A stretch of 6,185 nucleotides of DNA from Clostridia bacterium (lineage in GTDB: Bacteria > Bacillota > Clostridia > Christensenellales > Aristaeellaceae), in assembly GCA_017469605.1 (NCBI GenBank), contig JAFUGB010000172.1, forward strand, positions 1-6,185, given 5' to 3'. Made by a program: the position numbers and the translations under genes. This document shows, piece after piece, positions 1 through 6,097 of this stretch (within the stretch, counting starts at the first letter, position 1; each line of letters begins with the position of its first letter). Under the pieces are notes generated by a model. That model saw nothing but the letters and a program-made list of their open reading frames with translations, had not been told where the DNA came from and did no database searches.

Positions 1-841
1 CAAAGCCGTAATCCAGCATGGCCCGGGCATCGTCAAAGCGATGCTGGCTGGTATCGGCGCCCAGGACCACGGCGATCAGACGCATGCCATTGCGCTGGGC
101 GGTGGCGGCCAAACAGTATTTGGCTTCATTGGTGGAGCCTGTTTTCAGGCCGTCGCAATCCTGGTAAAAACGCACCAGGCGGTTGGTATTGGTCAGGTCG
201 GTCACACGTCCGGAAGGATGCTTGATCTGCGACAGCCAGAGCGAAGAATTTTCAAAATAGAGGGGGTAGGCGCAAACAGCCCTGGCAATGGCCGCCACAT
301 CCCGCGCTGTTGTATGCTGTCCCTGGGCGGGCAGGCCGGTGCAGTTTATATAGACGGTATTCTGCAGGCCCATGGACGCGGCTTTTTCGTTCATCAGCTG
401 AACAAAAGCCTGCTCTGTGCCGGCCATATGCTCGGCAAGCGCCGTGGCGCTGTCGTTGCCGCTGGCCACAACGGTGGCGCGCAGCAAATCGCCCACAGGA
501 TATGACGCGCCGGCGTCCAGCAGCGCTGTGGAGCCTGTGGCCGCCGCCGCTGTCTTAGATACGGTTACGGTATCGGTCAGCGAAAGCTGCCCGGCTTCAA
601 TGCGTTCCAGCAACAGCAGGATGGTCATCAGCTTGGTAACCGATGCCACCGGGCGCTGCTCGTCGGCGTTTTTTTCAAAGATCACGGTGCCGGTATCGGC
701 TTCCATCAGCAGATAGCTCGGCGCGGTCAGAGCGATGGGGGCTTCGCTTTCCAACGGCTGTGCAAACGCGGCAAGGCCCGTGGAAAGCAGAAAAATCCCC
801 GCCAGCAAAAGGGCGGGGATGGTTTTACGCAGCATTTTCAT
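1..841 (-). CDS. Serine-type D-Ala-D-Ala carboxypeptidase (peptidase S11, DacA/DacF type), 3' end cut by window edge
   Basis: Exported low-molecular-mass penicillin-binding protein that removes the terminal D-Ala from peptidoglycan pentapeptides. The visible 280 residues begin with a signal peptide (basic MKMLRK, hydrophobic core, AFA at residues 25-27 as the likely cleavage site). All three active-site motifs of the family are present: SVTK at 67-70 with nucleophile Ser67 and Lys70, SGN at 127-129, and KTG at 233-235. The usual C-terminal beta domain and membrane-anchoring amphipathic helix would lie beyond the left edge. The ATG at 841 is chosen because AGGAGGG (847-853) lies 5 nt upstream; a second in-frame ATG at 835 is possible but more distant. 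The gene follows the TPR gene after 47 nt and is probably co-transcribed with it. Its start codon sits in a perfect inverted repeat (838-873), which may modulate translation. The family is certain from the motifs; the exact paralogue (DacA, DacB or DacF) cannot be decided. Confidence 0.95.
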   Translation of the reverse strand, partial: MKMLRKTIPALLLAGIFLLSTGLAAFAQPLESEAPIALTAPSYLLMEADTGTVIFEKNADEQRPVASVTKLMTILLLLERIEAGQLSLTDTVTVSKTAAAATGSTALLDAGASYPVGDLLRATVVASGNDSATALAEHMAGTEQAFVQLMNEKAASMGLQNTVYINCTGLPAQGQHTTARDVAAIARAVCAYPLYFENSSLWLSQIKHPSGRVTDLTNTNRLVRFYQDCDGLKTGSTNEAKYCLAATAQRNGMRLIAVVLGADTSQHRFDDARAMLDYGF

Positions 842-873
842 ACGATCCCTCCTGCTTACAGTAGATCGTATGA
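838..873 (-). promoter_or_regulatory. Inverted repeat enclosing the ribosome binding site and start codon of the serine carboxypeptidase gene
   Basis: Positions 838-847 (tcatacgatc) and 864-873 (gatcgtatga) are perfect reverse complements, separated by 16 nt. In the minus-strand mRNA the 10-bp stem would include the AUG at 841-839, while the loop carries most of the AGGAGGG Shine-Dalgarno sequence. It could be a translation-control hairpin or, as DNA, an operator-like palindrome. There is no T-run after it, and it overlaps the start of a gene, so it is not an intrinsic terminator. The repeat is seen directly; any regulatory role is inference. Confidence 0.55.
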
Positions 874-887
874 TCGCCTGTCCCTGT

Positions 888-1589
888 TTATCCACGAAGG
901 CGGGAAATTTCTTCCTCCACAGTAGCTTTGGTCACATAGTTCAAAGGAGAAAAACGCCCTTCCAGCGCCGTTGTGAGCTTTTCAATGGCGTCATCCTTCT
1001 TGCCTGCCTCCAGATCATACCTGGAAAGGAACCACAGGGTATCAATCTGTCCAGGCTTCAGCTCATGGGCCCTATTAAAATATTCCAGCGCTTTTTCCTT
1101 GTTATTCAGCAGCCGGTAATGGATTTGCCCCAGGTTATCCAGGATCACCGGATCCTCATCATCATATTCCAGCGCGGCTTCGTTGAAGGCCAGCGCCTTT
1201 TCGGCATCGCCCTGTTCAATAAGAACATAACCCAGGGCGCCATAGGTCTCGCCCTTGGGGGTCTTTTGGTGAACTCGCTCCAGCAGCTCTACGGCCTTTT
1301 CGGTGTTGCCAAGCTTGTAATCGGCCACGGCAAAATTGACCAGCAGGTCGCCGCGCTGCTGCTCGGTCAGGGTGGGATCCTTCTGGGCTTTTACCAGAAT
1401 TTCCTTCACCTTTTTATAGTTTTCCTCGCCGCCTTCGCGCAAAAGGATATAGGACCAGGAAATCATATAAGAAGCATTGATGAAGCCATCTGCGTAAAGC
1501 GCTTCATAGGCGGCCCGGGCGGCGGCAATATTGCCCTTGCGGTGGTCGATCAATGCCTTGCGCGCTTTAAAGGAATCAAACATACCCAT
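888..1589 (-). CDS. Soluble tetratricopeptide repeat (TPR) protein of unknown function
   Basis: A 233-residue cytoplasmic protein with no signal peptide or membrane segment. From about residue 81 to 210 it reads as consecutive TPR units of about 34 residues, with the typical small and aromatic positions: for example ETYGALGYVLIEQGDAEKAL near 114-133, VILDNLGQIHYRLLNNKEKA near 148-167, and a further unit at about 182-210. The N-terminal 70 residues are helical-looking and may hold more degenerate units. TPR arrays bind protein partners, so a scaffolding or adaptor role is likely, but no partner is identifiable. The ATG at 1589 is preferred because GGAGG (1599-1603) lies 9 nt upstream. An in-frame GTG at 1598 overlaps that site and cannot be the start; ATG at 1583 would be 15 nt away. 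The gene has its own promoter and is followed closely by the carboxypeptidase gene, suggesting the two are expressed together. Confidence 0.9.
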   Translation of the reverse strand: MGMFDSFKARKALIDHRKGNIAAARAAYEALYADGFINASYMISWSYILLREGGEENYKKVKEILVKAQKDPTLTEQQRGDLLVNFAVADYKLGNTEKAVELLERVHQKTPKGETYGALGYVLIEQGDAEKALAFNEAALEYDDEDPVILDNLGQIHYRLLNNKEKALEYFNRAHELKPGQIDTLWFLSRYDLEAGKKDDAIEKLTTALEGRFSPLNYVTKATVEEEISRLRG

Positions 1590-1593
1590 GCAT

Positions 1594-1603
1594 ATCACCC
1601 TCC
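1594..1603 (-). promoter_or_regulatory. Ribosome binding site that fixes the TPR gene start
   Basis: The minus strand reads GGAGGGTGAT, close to the full complement of the 16S rRNA 3' end. Its GGAGG core ends 9 nt before the ATG at 1589 and overlaps the in-frame GTG at 1598, which rules that codon out as the start. Confidence 0.75.
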
Positions 1604-1604
1604 A

Positions 1605-1641
1605 TGGAAAACATAATACGGCTTTGTCAAATAAAAGTCAA
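1605..1641 (-). promoter_or_regulatory. Housekeeping (SigA-type) promoter for the TPR and carboxypeptidase genes
   Basis: On the minus strand TTGACT (1636-1641, 5 of 6 matches to the -35 consensus) is followed after exactly 17 nt by TATTAT (1613-1618, 5 of 6 matches to the -10 consensus). Transcription would start near the A at about 1605, giving a 5' leader of only about 16 nt that is almost entirely ribosome binding site. The -35 box overlaps the stop codon of the upstream exonuclease gene. The match is strong for a vegetative promoter, but it rests on consensus alone. Confidence 0.7.
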
Positions 1642-2771
1642 CCGCCGCCTGTCTTTTTTAAAAGCCTGGCATAGCGCCGGGTCAGATCATCAAAATCGGC
1701 TTTGTTTTGGTCGCTTAGCGGCAGGTCAGCGGCATACAGCAGTCCCCGCCGGGCGATGTCGGCCGCAGCGGCGGGCGCCTTTAAGCGGTGCTCCAACAGC
1801 TTGCTCAGGGCAATATAAGGTTTGGCTCCGCCCTGGCGGCCGGCAATCATCTTTTCATAGATGGCCGCGGCCTCTTCAGGCCGCTTTTCCCGGCGCAGCG
1901 TGTCCGCCAGCCGTTCGCGGCTTAAGGCGCTCATGCTGCCCGCGTCGGCAGCCCGGTAGCACATGCGGGCCGTTTGCAGCTTGCCGCGCTTTTCATATAC
2001 CCGGCCCAAGCTGTAAATATCCTGCAAATGCTCGGCAGCCAGCGGGTTTTCATGAAGCGCGCCCAAAACGAATAAAAGCCGCGCCAGACTGGCGATGTCC
2101 TGCGCGTTGTGCTTCAGGATATCCTCCAGCAGCGAAAAATCGTGCTGCTTCAGGTAATCAAAGTAACGCTGGGGAACTTCGGCGCCGGGCAAATCGTCCT
2201 CCCGGGGCTCATGGAAGATCAGCTCTTCCAGCGTGGACAGCGTACAGCGCTTGAGCCGCAGCTTCCATACCCTTCTCGCGGTATGCAGAAGATCGGCATG
2301 GGGGATGGAACTGATATCCATGGGAAGGCGCTGCATGATAAACCGGCTTTGCAGCAGCGGCATATCAAAGCTCCGGCCGTTATAGGTGACCAGAACTCTG
2401 CATTTGCGAAGATCCTGCTGAACCAGACGGAGCACGAAGACTTCCTCGTCGTAATCGCGCATCATATATTGCCGCACGGTCAAGCCGTTATTTTCTATTC
2501 TGCCTACGCCCACCAGAAAAGCCACCGTGCCCGCGCCGTGGCTGAGTCCGGTGGTTTCGGTGTCCAAAAAAAGAAAATCTTCCGGCGGCGTATGATGGGG
2601 GATGTTGGGATCGCCCTGCATCAGGGAGAGAATGCCGTCGGCCAGATGCGTTCCCTCGGGCAGGGAAAAGCGGGTTTCACGCACAAAACAATCCCTCGCC
2701 GCGTCGCGCACAGGCGCGCTGCGGCGGGGGGCGCTCTGGGTGGCGCGCAGCTTGTCCCGCAAAGAAAGCAT
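1638..2771 (-). CDS. yprB: YprB/MrfB-like RNase H-fold DEDD exonuclease with C-terminal TPR-like region
   Basis: A 377-residue cytoplasmic protein. After a basic, low-complexity N-terminus (about 1-60) comes an RNase H-like 3'-5' exonuclease domain of the DEDD type: exo I is FLDTETTG with Asp70 and Glu72, exo II is YNGRSFDMPLL with Asp136, HADLL carries Asp160, and exo III is HNAQD with His221 and Asp225. Residues from about 245 to 345 form paired helices resembling TPR units. This order and length match B. subtilis YprB, renamed MrfB, which works with the helicase MrfA (YprA) in mitomycin C damage repair; no mrfA-like gene is next to this one. The start is the ATG at 2771, with AGGAGT (2778-2783) 6 nt upstream; a longer reading to 2849 would overlap the previous gene and lacks support. 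It starts 19 nt after the VanY-type gene stops, so it is probably in the same operon. All catalytic acids are intact. The repair function is inferred from the family. Confidence 0.9.
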   Translation of the reverse strand: MLSLRDKLRATQSAPRRSAPVRDAARDCFVRETRFSLPEGTHLADGILSLMQGDPNIPHHTPPEDFLFLDTETTGLSHGAGTVAFLVGVGRIENNGLTVRQYMMRDYDEEVFVLRLVQQDLRKCRVLVTYNGRSFDMPLLQSRFIMQRLPMDISSIPHADLLHTARRVWKLRLKRCTLSTLEELIFHEPREDDLPGAEVPQRYFDYLKQHDFSLLEDILKHNAQDIASLARLLFVLGALHENPLAAEHLQDIYSLGRVYEKRGKLQTARMCYRAADAGSMSALSRERLADTLRREKRPEEAAAIYEKMIAGRQGGAKPYIALSKLLEHRLKAPAAAADIARRGLLYAADLPLSDQNKADFDDLTRRYARLLKKTGGG

Positions 2772-2777
2772 GGTCAG

Positions 2778-2783
2778 ACTCCT
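2778..2783 (-). promoter_or_regulatory. Ribosome binding site deciding the yprB start
   Basis: The minus strand reads AGGAGT, 6 nt before the ATG at 2771, within the 19-nt gap after the upstream stop codon. This selects the 377-residue reading over the 403-residue one, whose extra 26 residues fall largely inside the neighbouring gene. Confidence 0.75.
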
Positions 2784-2790
2784 GTGTACA

Positions 2791-3603
2791 TCAAGGTTGG
2801 AAGAAGGACATTTCACCGTCGCCCTGCCCGTCATAGCTGCCTGTGACAACGGGATCGGGAAGGGTGGTCAGCGCTTTGCAGTATTCCTCATAGTTTCCGC
2901 CCCGGGCATTATAATTGGCGATATAAGCTTGCCATTCCAGGGTGAATTCCTCCAAGGACAGGTTATTTTCATACATATATGCGGCGCAGGAGGGGCCTAC
3001 GTACCGCAGGTGCCAGGGCTCAAAGTTGATGCCCGTTATTTCCTGCTTATCCTGCTGATAGCGGATCACAAAGCCATATTCATGGCAGTGTGCCGCCATC
3101 CACTGCGCTTCTTTGGTGTTGGCAAATTCGGCGTTCATGCCGCTTTTCTGAGTCCAGGCATAGTTCAATATATCCAGCCCCAGGCCGGTTTGATGGTCGC
3201 TGGCGCCGGGATAGCTGACCCAGCCGTCGTCCTTGCCGTTGTTGGCCTTCAGCCGGTTATAATACATGGTGTTCTGGGTTTGATAGCTGCGGTAAGCGCT
3301 TTTTACATACAGCGTACAGCCATCGGCGTCGGCGGCGGCAAACATGGCCAGCAGCGCGTCATGCGCGGCCTGCCGCAGCTGAAATCTGCCGCTGACATGC
3401 CTGGCGGTCACGTTGACCAGATCGCTCGGCGCATAGGCCGAAGCCAGCAGGTGATCGCGATTGGCCAGCGTCAGATAGCCGTTCAGGTTGCGCAGCGTCA
3501 GCGGATCAATGGCGTAATCCCAGGGCAACGGTTCGTCCTCAGCCAGCGCGAAAAGCGGGCACAGGGAAAACAGCGCCAGCAGCAGGCATAACAGCTTTCG
3601 CAT
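2791..3603 (-). CDS. VanY-type zinc D,D-carboxypeptidase (peptidase M15), exported; second tandem copy
   Basis: Predicted extracytoplasmic metallopeptidase of 270 residues that trims D-Ala from peptidoglycan stem peptides. It has a clear signal peptide (MRKLLC, a Leu-rich core, ALA at 19-21 before Glu22). The M15B motifs are complete: SAYRSY (102-107) with Arg105 for substrate binding, SDHQTGLGLD (135-144) supplying zinc ligands His137 and Asp144, and EPWHLR (195-200) with catalytic Glu195 and zinc ligand His198. About 45 residues beyond the catalytic domain form a polar, Tyr- and Gly-containing tail that the neighbouring paralogue lacks. The ATG at 3603 is chosen for its signal peptide and AAGGAG (3610-3615) 6 nt upstream; it lies 1 nt after the stop of the preceding paralogue, with the ribosome site inside that gene, so translation is probably coupled. 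No vanH, vanA, vanX or vanRS genes are here, so wall maintenance is more likely than glycopeptide resistance. Confidence 0.93.
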   Translation of the reverse strand: MRKLLCLLLALFSLCPLFALAEDEPLPWDYAIDPLTLRNLNGYLTLANRDHLLASAYAPSDLVNVTARHVSGRFQLRQAAHDALLAMFAAADADGCTLYVKSAYRSYQTQNTMYYNRLKANNGKDDGWVSYPGASDHQTGLGLDILNYAWTQKSGMNAEFANTKEAQWMAAHCHEYGFVIRYQQDKQEITGINFEPWHLRYVGPSCAAYMYENNLSLEEFTLEWQAYIANYNARGGNYEEYCKALTTLPDPVVTGSYDGQGDGEMSFFQP

Positions 3604-3604
3604 A

Positions 3605-4282
3605 TCAGTCTCCTTCGATATAAGCATCAGCCGCCAGGCTGCGCAGCAATTCCACATACTGTTCCAGCGGAATATCCAGCTCCTGCAAAACGGCCGCGTG
3701 GGCTTTGCCCACATACCGGATATGCCAGGGCTCATAGGCATAGGTGGTCACATCGGTCCATTCTTCCTTGTAACGGATAATAAACCCGAAGCGCCAGGCG
3801 TTTTCGGCCAGCCAGATACCCTCTTTTGTTTTGCCAAAGGCGCTGTTCAGCGATCCGTCGGGGCTGTTTTTAACGTCCATGGCCAGCCCCAGCTGATGCT
3901 CGCTGCATCCCGGGTCGGCCACCAGTAGGCGCGCCTGGTTTAAATTCCTGGTGTTTTTAATTTTGCGATCATAGATATTGCGCTGGGTTTCATAGCTGCG
4001 AAAGCCTGAATGGGCGTACAGGGTATAACCGGCCTCTTCCTTGGCGGCGGCAAAAAGCTCTTCCAGGGCAGCGGCCGCGTCGGCGCGCATCTGGTAAGCG
4101 CTGCTGGAATGCTTTACGTTTGGATATACCAGATCATCCGGCATATAGCTGCTTTGCAGCCTGTAATCCCGGTTGACCAGAATGAGATAGCCGCTGGGGG
4201 ACAGGTCGGCCGCCAGCGTATTCAGGCTTACCGAAAAAGCGGCCAACAGCGACATTACCAGGGCGGCCAACTGCGCGATCAT
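3605..4282 (-). CDS. VanY-type zinc D,D-carboxypeptidase (peptidase M15), first tandem copy
   Basis: A 225-residue paralogue of the next gene downstream. Shared features include GYL/NRD near the N-terminus, SGFRSYETQ (92-100) with Arg95, the zinc motif SEHQLGLAMD (127-136) with His129 and Asp136, and EPWHIRYVG (184-192) with Glu184 and zinc ligand His187. All catalytic positions are intact, so both copies should be active on D-Ala-D-Ala or related peptides. The N-terminus is hydrophobic (about residues 2-24) and should direct export, but its n-region MIAQ has no Lys or Arg, which is unusual for a signal peptide. The ATG at 4282 overlaps the hflX stop by an ATGA quartet, with GGAG (4290-4293) 7 nt upstream inside hflX, indicating translational coupling. 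The reading frame further upstream shows no nearby alternative start. The substrate could be L,D- rather than D,D-peptides, as M15 members vary. Confidence 0.92.
   Translation of the reverse strand: MIAQLAALVMSLLAAFSVSLNTLAADLSPSGYLILVNRDYRLQSSYMPDDLVYPNVKHSSSAYQMRADAAAALEELFAAAKEEAGYTLYAHSGFRSYETQRNIYDRKIKNTRNLNQARLLVADPGCSEHQLGLAMDVKNSPDGSLNSAFGKTKEGIWLAENAWRFGFIIRYKEEWTDVTTYAYEPWHIRYVGKAHAAVLQELDIPLEQYVELLRSLAADAYIEGD
3610..3615 (-). promoter_or_regulatory. Ribosome binding site of the second VanY-type gene, inside the end of the first
   Basis: The minus strand reads AAGGAG, 6 nt before the ATG at 3603 and just ahead of the upstream TGA (3605-3607). It supports the signal-peptide start over a 46-residue longer reading that would run inside the other paralogue. 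Confidence 0.75.
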
Positions 4283-6063
4283 GGGGCTTCTCCGCGCATC
4301 ACGGCGGGATAGCGAGCCGCAAGGCGCCCGTAGGCGGCGGGTTCCAGCATGGCTGTAACCTGGGTGCCGTTTTCCAAATACTCCTCGCTGAGCACACGGC
4401 CCAGCTGGCGCATTTCACCAATGACGGCGTATTGATCAAAGGGCACCAGTACGGAAACCTTGCATTCACGGCTGCGCAGCGCTCCGGCGATGGCGCGGGT
4501 CAAAGCATCCAGCCCTTCGCCGGTCTGGGCTGAAATACGAATGGCCTTGGGCAGCGGGGAAAAATCATCCGCTGGCGCTTTGTCGCATTTGTTCAGTACA
4601 TCGATACGCGGCTGTCCGGTGGCTTCCAGCTTTTGCAATACTTCTTCCACCACGGCGTGCTGGGCCAGCATATCCGGGGAGGAGGCGTCGTTTACGATCA
4701 CCAGCACGTCGGCCAGGGCCGCTTCTTCCAATGTGGAATGAAAAGCCTCCACCAGCTCGGTGGGAAGCTTGCGGATAAATCCCACCGTATCCACCAGCAG
4801 GTATTCGCCGCCATCGGGCAGCTGCACATTGCGGGAAACGGCGTCCAGCGTGGCAAACAGCCGGTCCTGAGCGTATACGTCCGCACCGGTCATTTTATTG
4901 AGCAGGGTGGATTTCCCGGTATTGGTGTAGCCCACCAGCGCCACCACCGGGATGGCGCTGCGTTCCCGGGCCTTGCGGCGCAGGGCGCGCTGGTTCTCAA
5001 GCTCGTTCAGCTCCCGGCGCAATTGCGTAATGCGCTCACGGATGCGGCGGCGGTCCATTTCAAGCTTGCTTTCACCGGGGCCCCGGGTGCCGATGCCGCC
5101 GGCCAGGCGTGACAGCACCAGGCCCTGGCCGATCAGGCGGCCGCTTTGATATTTGAGCTGCGCCAGCGCCACCTGCAAGCGGCCCTCGGCCGTTCGGGCA
5201 CGCTGGGCAAATATATCCAGGATCAGCGTGGTGCGATCCACCACCTTGACACGGATGATATCCTCCAGGTTATGCAGCTGGGCGCCGGTGAGCTCATCGT
5301 CCACGATGATCACGTCAGCCTCCATGGCCTGGGCGTCCAGCGCCAGCTCTTCTGCCTTCCCGCTGCCGATATAGGTGGCGGTATCCGGATGGGTTTTGCG
5401 CTGAAAGGAACGGCCAATCACCGCCGCGCCCGCGCTTTCGGCTAGGGCGGCCAGCTCATCCAGCGATTCCATGCTGTCAATGCCCACCAGCAGGGCGCGC
5501 TCGGGCGCATCCTGCTCCTGCTTTTCCTCACCCTGCAATACGCGTTCATCGGATAAAGCGATTTCATCCATCAGCGCCTGCTGCGGGAGCCGGCGCAGGG
5601 GCATGATGGGAGTGCGGACAGGCTGAGGTTCACCGTTGACGCGCTCATGCAGGAACGCCGCCTGTACGCCGGTGATATCGCCCTGGGTATCCACGCCCAG
5701 GGCGCACATGCTGTCCAGCCAAAGCGATTTGAGCGCGGTGATATCCACATCGCTCAGCTCGGCGCTGCCCCGGGGATGTGTATGGATACAGCGCACCCGG
5801 GACAGCCTGCGGCTGCTGCGGCGCAGGCGGATATCGCTCAGCGGCACGCTGGCGGTATCGCCTACGGTGATATCCAGCACTTCGCCGTCCCGGCTGACGT
5901 ACAGCGATATTTCTCTGTTCAAAGCGCATGAATACCTGCCCAGAACTTTTGCAAGCTCCTGGGGCAGGTATTCATCACGGTCTATGGGATAATCATACAG
6001 CGTTTCAAGCTCTGCAATCGTGCTTTTGCGCACGCCTTCCAGATTGCCATGAATATCGGGCAT
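4279..6063 (-). CDS. hflX: GTPase HflX with N-terminal JAMM-like extension
   Basis: Ribosome-associated GTPase; HflX proteins bind the 50S subunit and split stalled or hibernating ribosomes. At 594 residues it is about 190 longer than the usual 400 or so. The canonical part starts near residue 188 (ERALLVGID) and shows the HflX N-domain, the glycine-rich GGIGTRGPGESKLEMDRR (322-339), a basic coiled-coil-like helix (about 338-368), then the G domain: G1 GYTNTGKS (378-385), G2 around Thr405, G3 DTVGF (425-429), G4 NKCD (491-494), G5 SAQTGEG (511-517), and a C-terminal domain from about 534. Residues 1-145 form a separate domain containing HTHPRGSAELSDVD (94-107), followed by a polar Glu/Gln-rich linker (about 145-187). 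GGAGG (6070-6074) lies 6 nt before the ATG. It follows the Fe-S scaffold gene after 34 nt and overlaps the next gene by 4 nt. The GTPase assignment is certain; the role of the extension is unknown. Confidence 0.97.
   Translation of the reverse strand: MPDIHGNLEGVRKSTIAELETLYDYPIDRDEYLPQELAKVLGRYSCALNREISLYVSRDGEVLDITVGDTASVPLSDIRLRRSSRRLSRVRCIHTHPRGSAELSDVDITALKSLWLDSMCALGVDTQGDITGVQAAFLHERVNGEPQPVRTPIMPLRRLPQQALMDEIALSDERVLQGEEKQEQDAPERALLVGIDSMESLDELAALAESAGAAVIGRSFQRKTHPDTATYIGSGKAEELALDAQAMEADVIIVDDELTGAQLHNLEDIIRVKVVDRTTLILDIFAQRARTAEGRLQVALAQLKYQSGRLIGQGLVLSRLAGGIGTRGPGESKLEMDRRRIRERITQLRRELNELENQRALRRKARERSAIPVVALVGYTNTGKSTLLNKMTGADVYAQDRLFATLDAVSRNVQLPDGGEYLLVDTVGFIRKLPTELVEAFHSTLEEAALADVLVIVNDASSPDMLAQHAVVEEVLQKLEATGQPRIDVLNKCDKAPADDFSPLPKAIRISAQTGEGLDALTRAIAGALRSRECKVSVLVPFDQYAVIGEMRQLGRVLSEEYLENGTQVTAMLEPAAYGRLAARYPAVMRGEAP
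5629..6063 (-). other. JAMM/MPN-like domain encoded in the 5' part of hflX
   Basis: Residues 1-145 of the HflX protein. The stretch at 94-107 fits the JAMM zinc signature HxH-x7-S-x2-D exactly, with His94, His96, Ser104 and Asp107. A Glu in a preceding strand-like segment (Glu51, in REISLYVSRDGEVLD) is 43 residues before His94, a spacing close to that of small prokaryotic JAMM proteins, and could be the catalytic acid. The hydrophobic stretch after the motif (ITALKSLWLDSMCALGV) fits the helix and strand that follow in this fold. The motif is seen directly; metal binding and peptidase activity are inference. Confidence 0.6.
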
Positions 6064-6069
6064 TTCGTT

Positions 6070-6074
6070 CCTCC
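6070..6074 (-). promoter_or_regulatory. Ribosome binding site of hflX
   Basis: The minus strand reads GGAGG, 6 nt before the ATG at 6063 and within the 34-nt gap after the Fe-S scaffold stop codon. It confirms that the long, extension-containing form of HflX is the one translated. Confidence 0.75.
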
Positions 6075-6097
6075 GGGGAAATTGCCGGCGCGGGTGA

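Noticed and set aside
842..887. A separate promoter for the serine carboxypeptidase gene
   Set aside because: A TACGAT could pass as a -10 box, but the sequence about 17 nt upstream (GGATAA) does not resemble a -35 box.
1590..1598. GTG start at 1598 for the TPR gene
   Set aside because: The codon overlaps the Shine-Dalgarno sequence that serves the ATG at 1589.
735..1616. Plus-strand open frame of 293 codons opposite the TPR gene
   Set aside because: It is antisense to a gene with clear TPR periodicity, its translation has no recognisable domain, and its length is explained by the GC-rich codon use of the opposite strand.
1625..1630. Perfect TTGACA on the minus strand as an alternative -35 box
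   Set aside because: The TATTAT element lies only 6 nt from it, and there is no -10-like sequence at 16-18 nt. The TTGACT 11 nt further upstream has the correct 17-nt spacing.
2109..2846. Plus-strand open frame of 245 codons opposite yprB
   Set aside because: Antisense shadow of the DEDD exonuclease domain with no supporting motif.
2772..2849. 26-residue N-terminal extension of the yprB product
   Set aside because: It would overlap the preceding VanY-type gene, and a good ribosome site points to the ATG at 2771.
2602..3591. Plus-strand open frame of 329 codons opposite the VanY-type and yprB genes
   Set aside because: It spans two real minus-strand genes that have intact catalytic motifs and ribosome binding sites. 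Its own translation resembles no family I know.
3604..3741. 46-residue N-terminal extension of the second VanY-type protein
   Set aside because: It lies inside the other paralogue in another frame, and would place the obvious signal peptide internally.
2791..4282. A vancomycin-resistance (van) cluster
   Set aside because: Only VanY-type peptidases are present; no ligase, dehydrogenase, VanX dipeptidase or VanRS two-component genes are seen. M15 peptidases are common wall enzymes.
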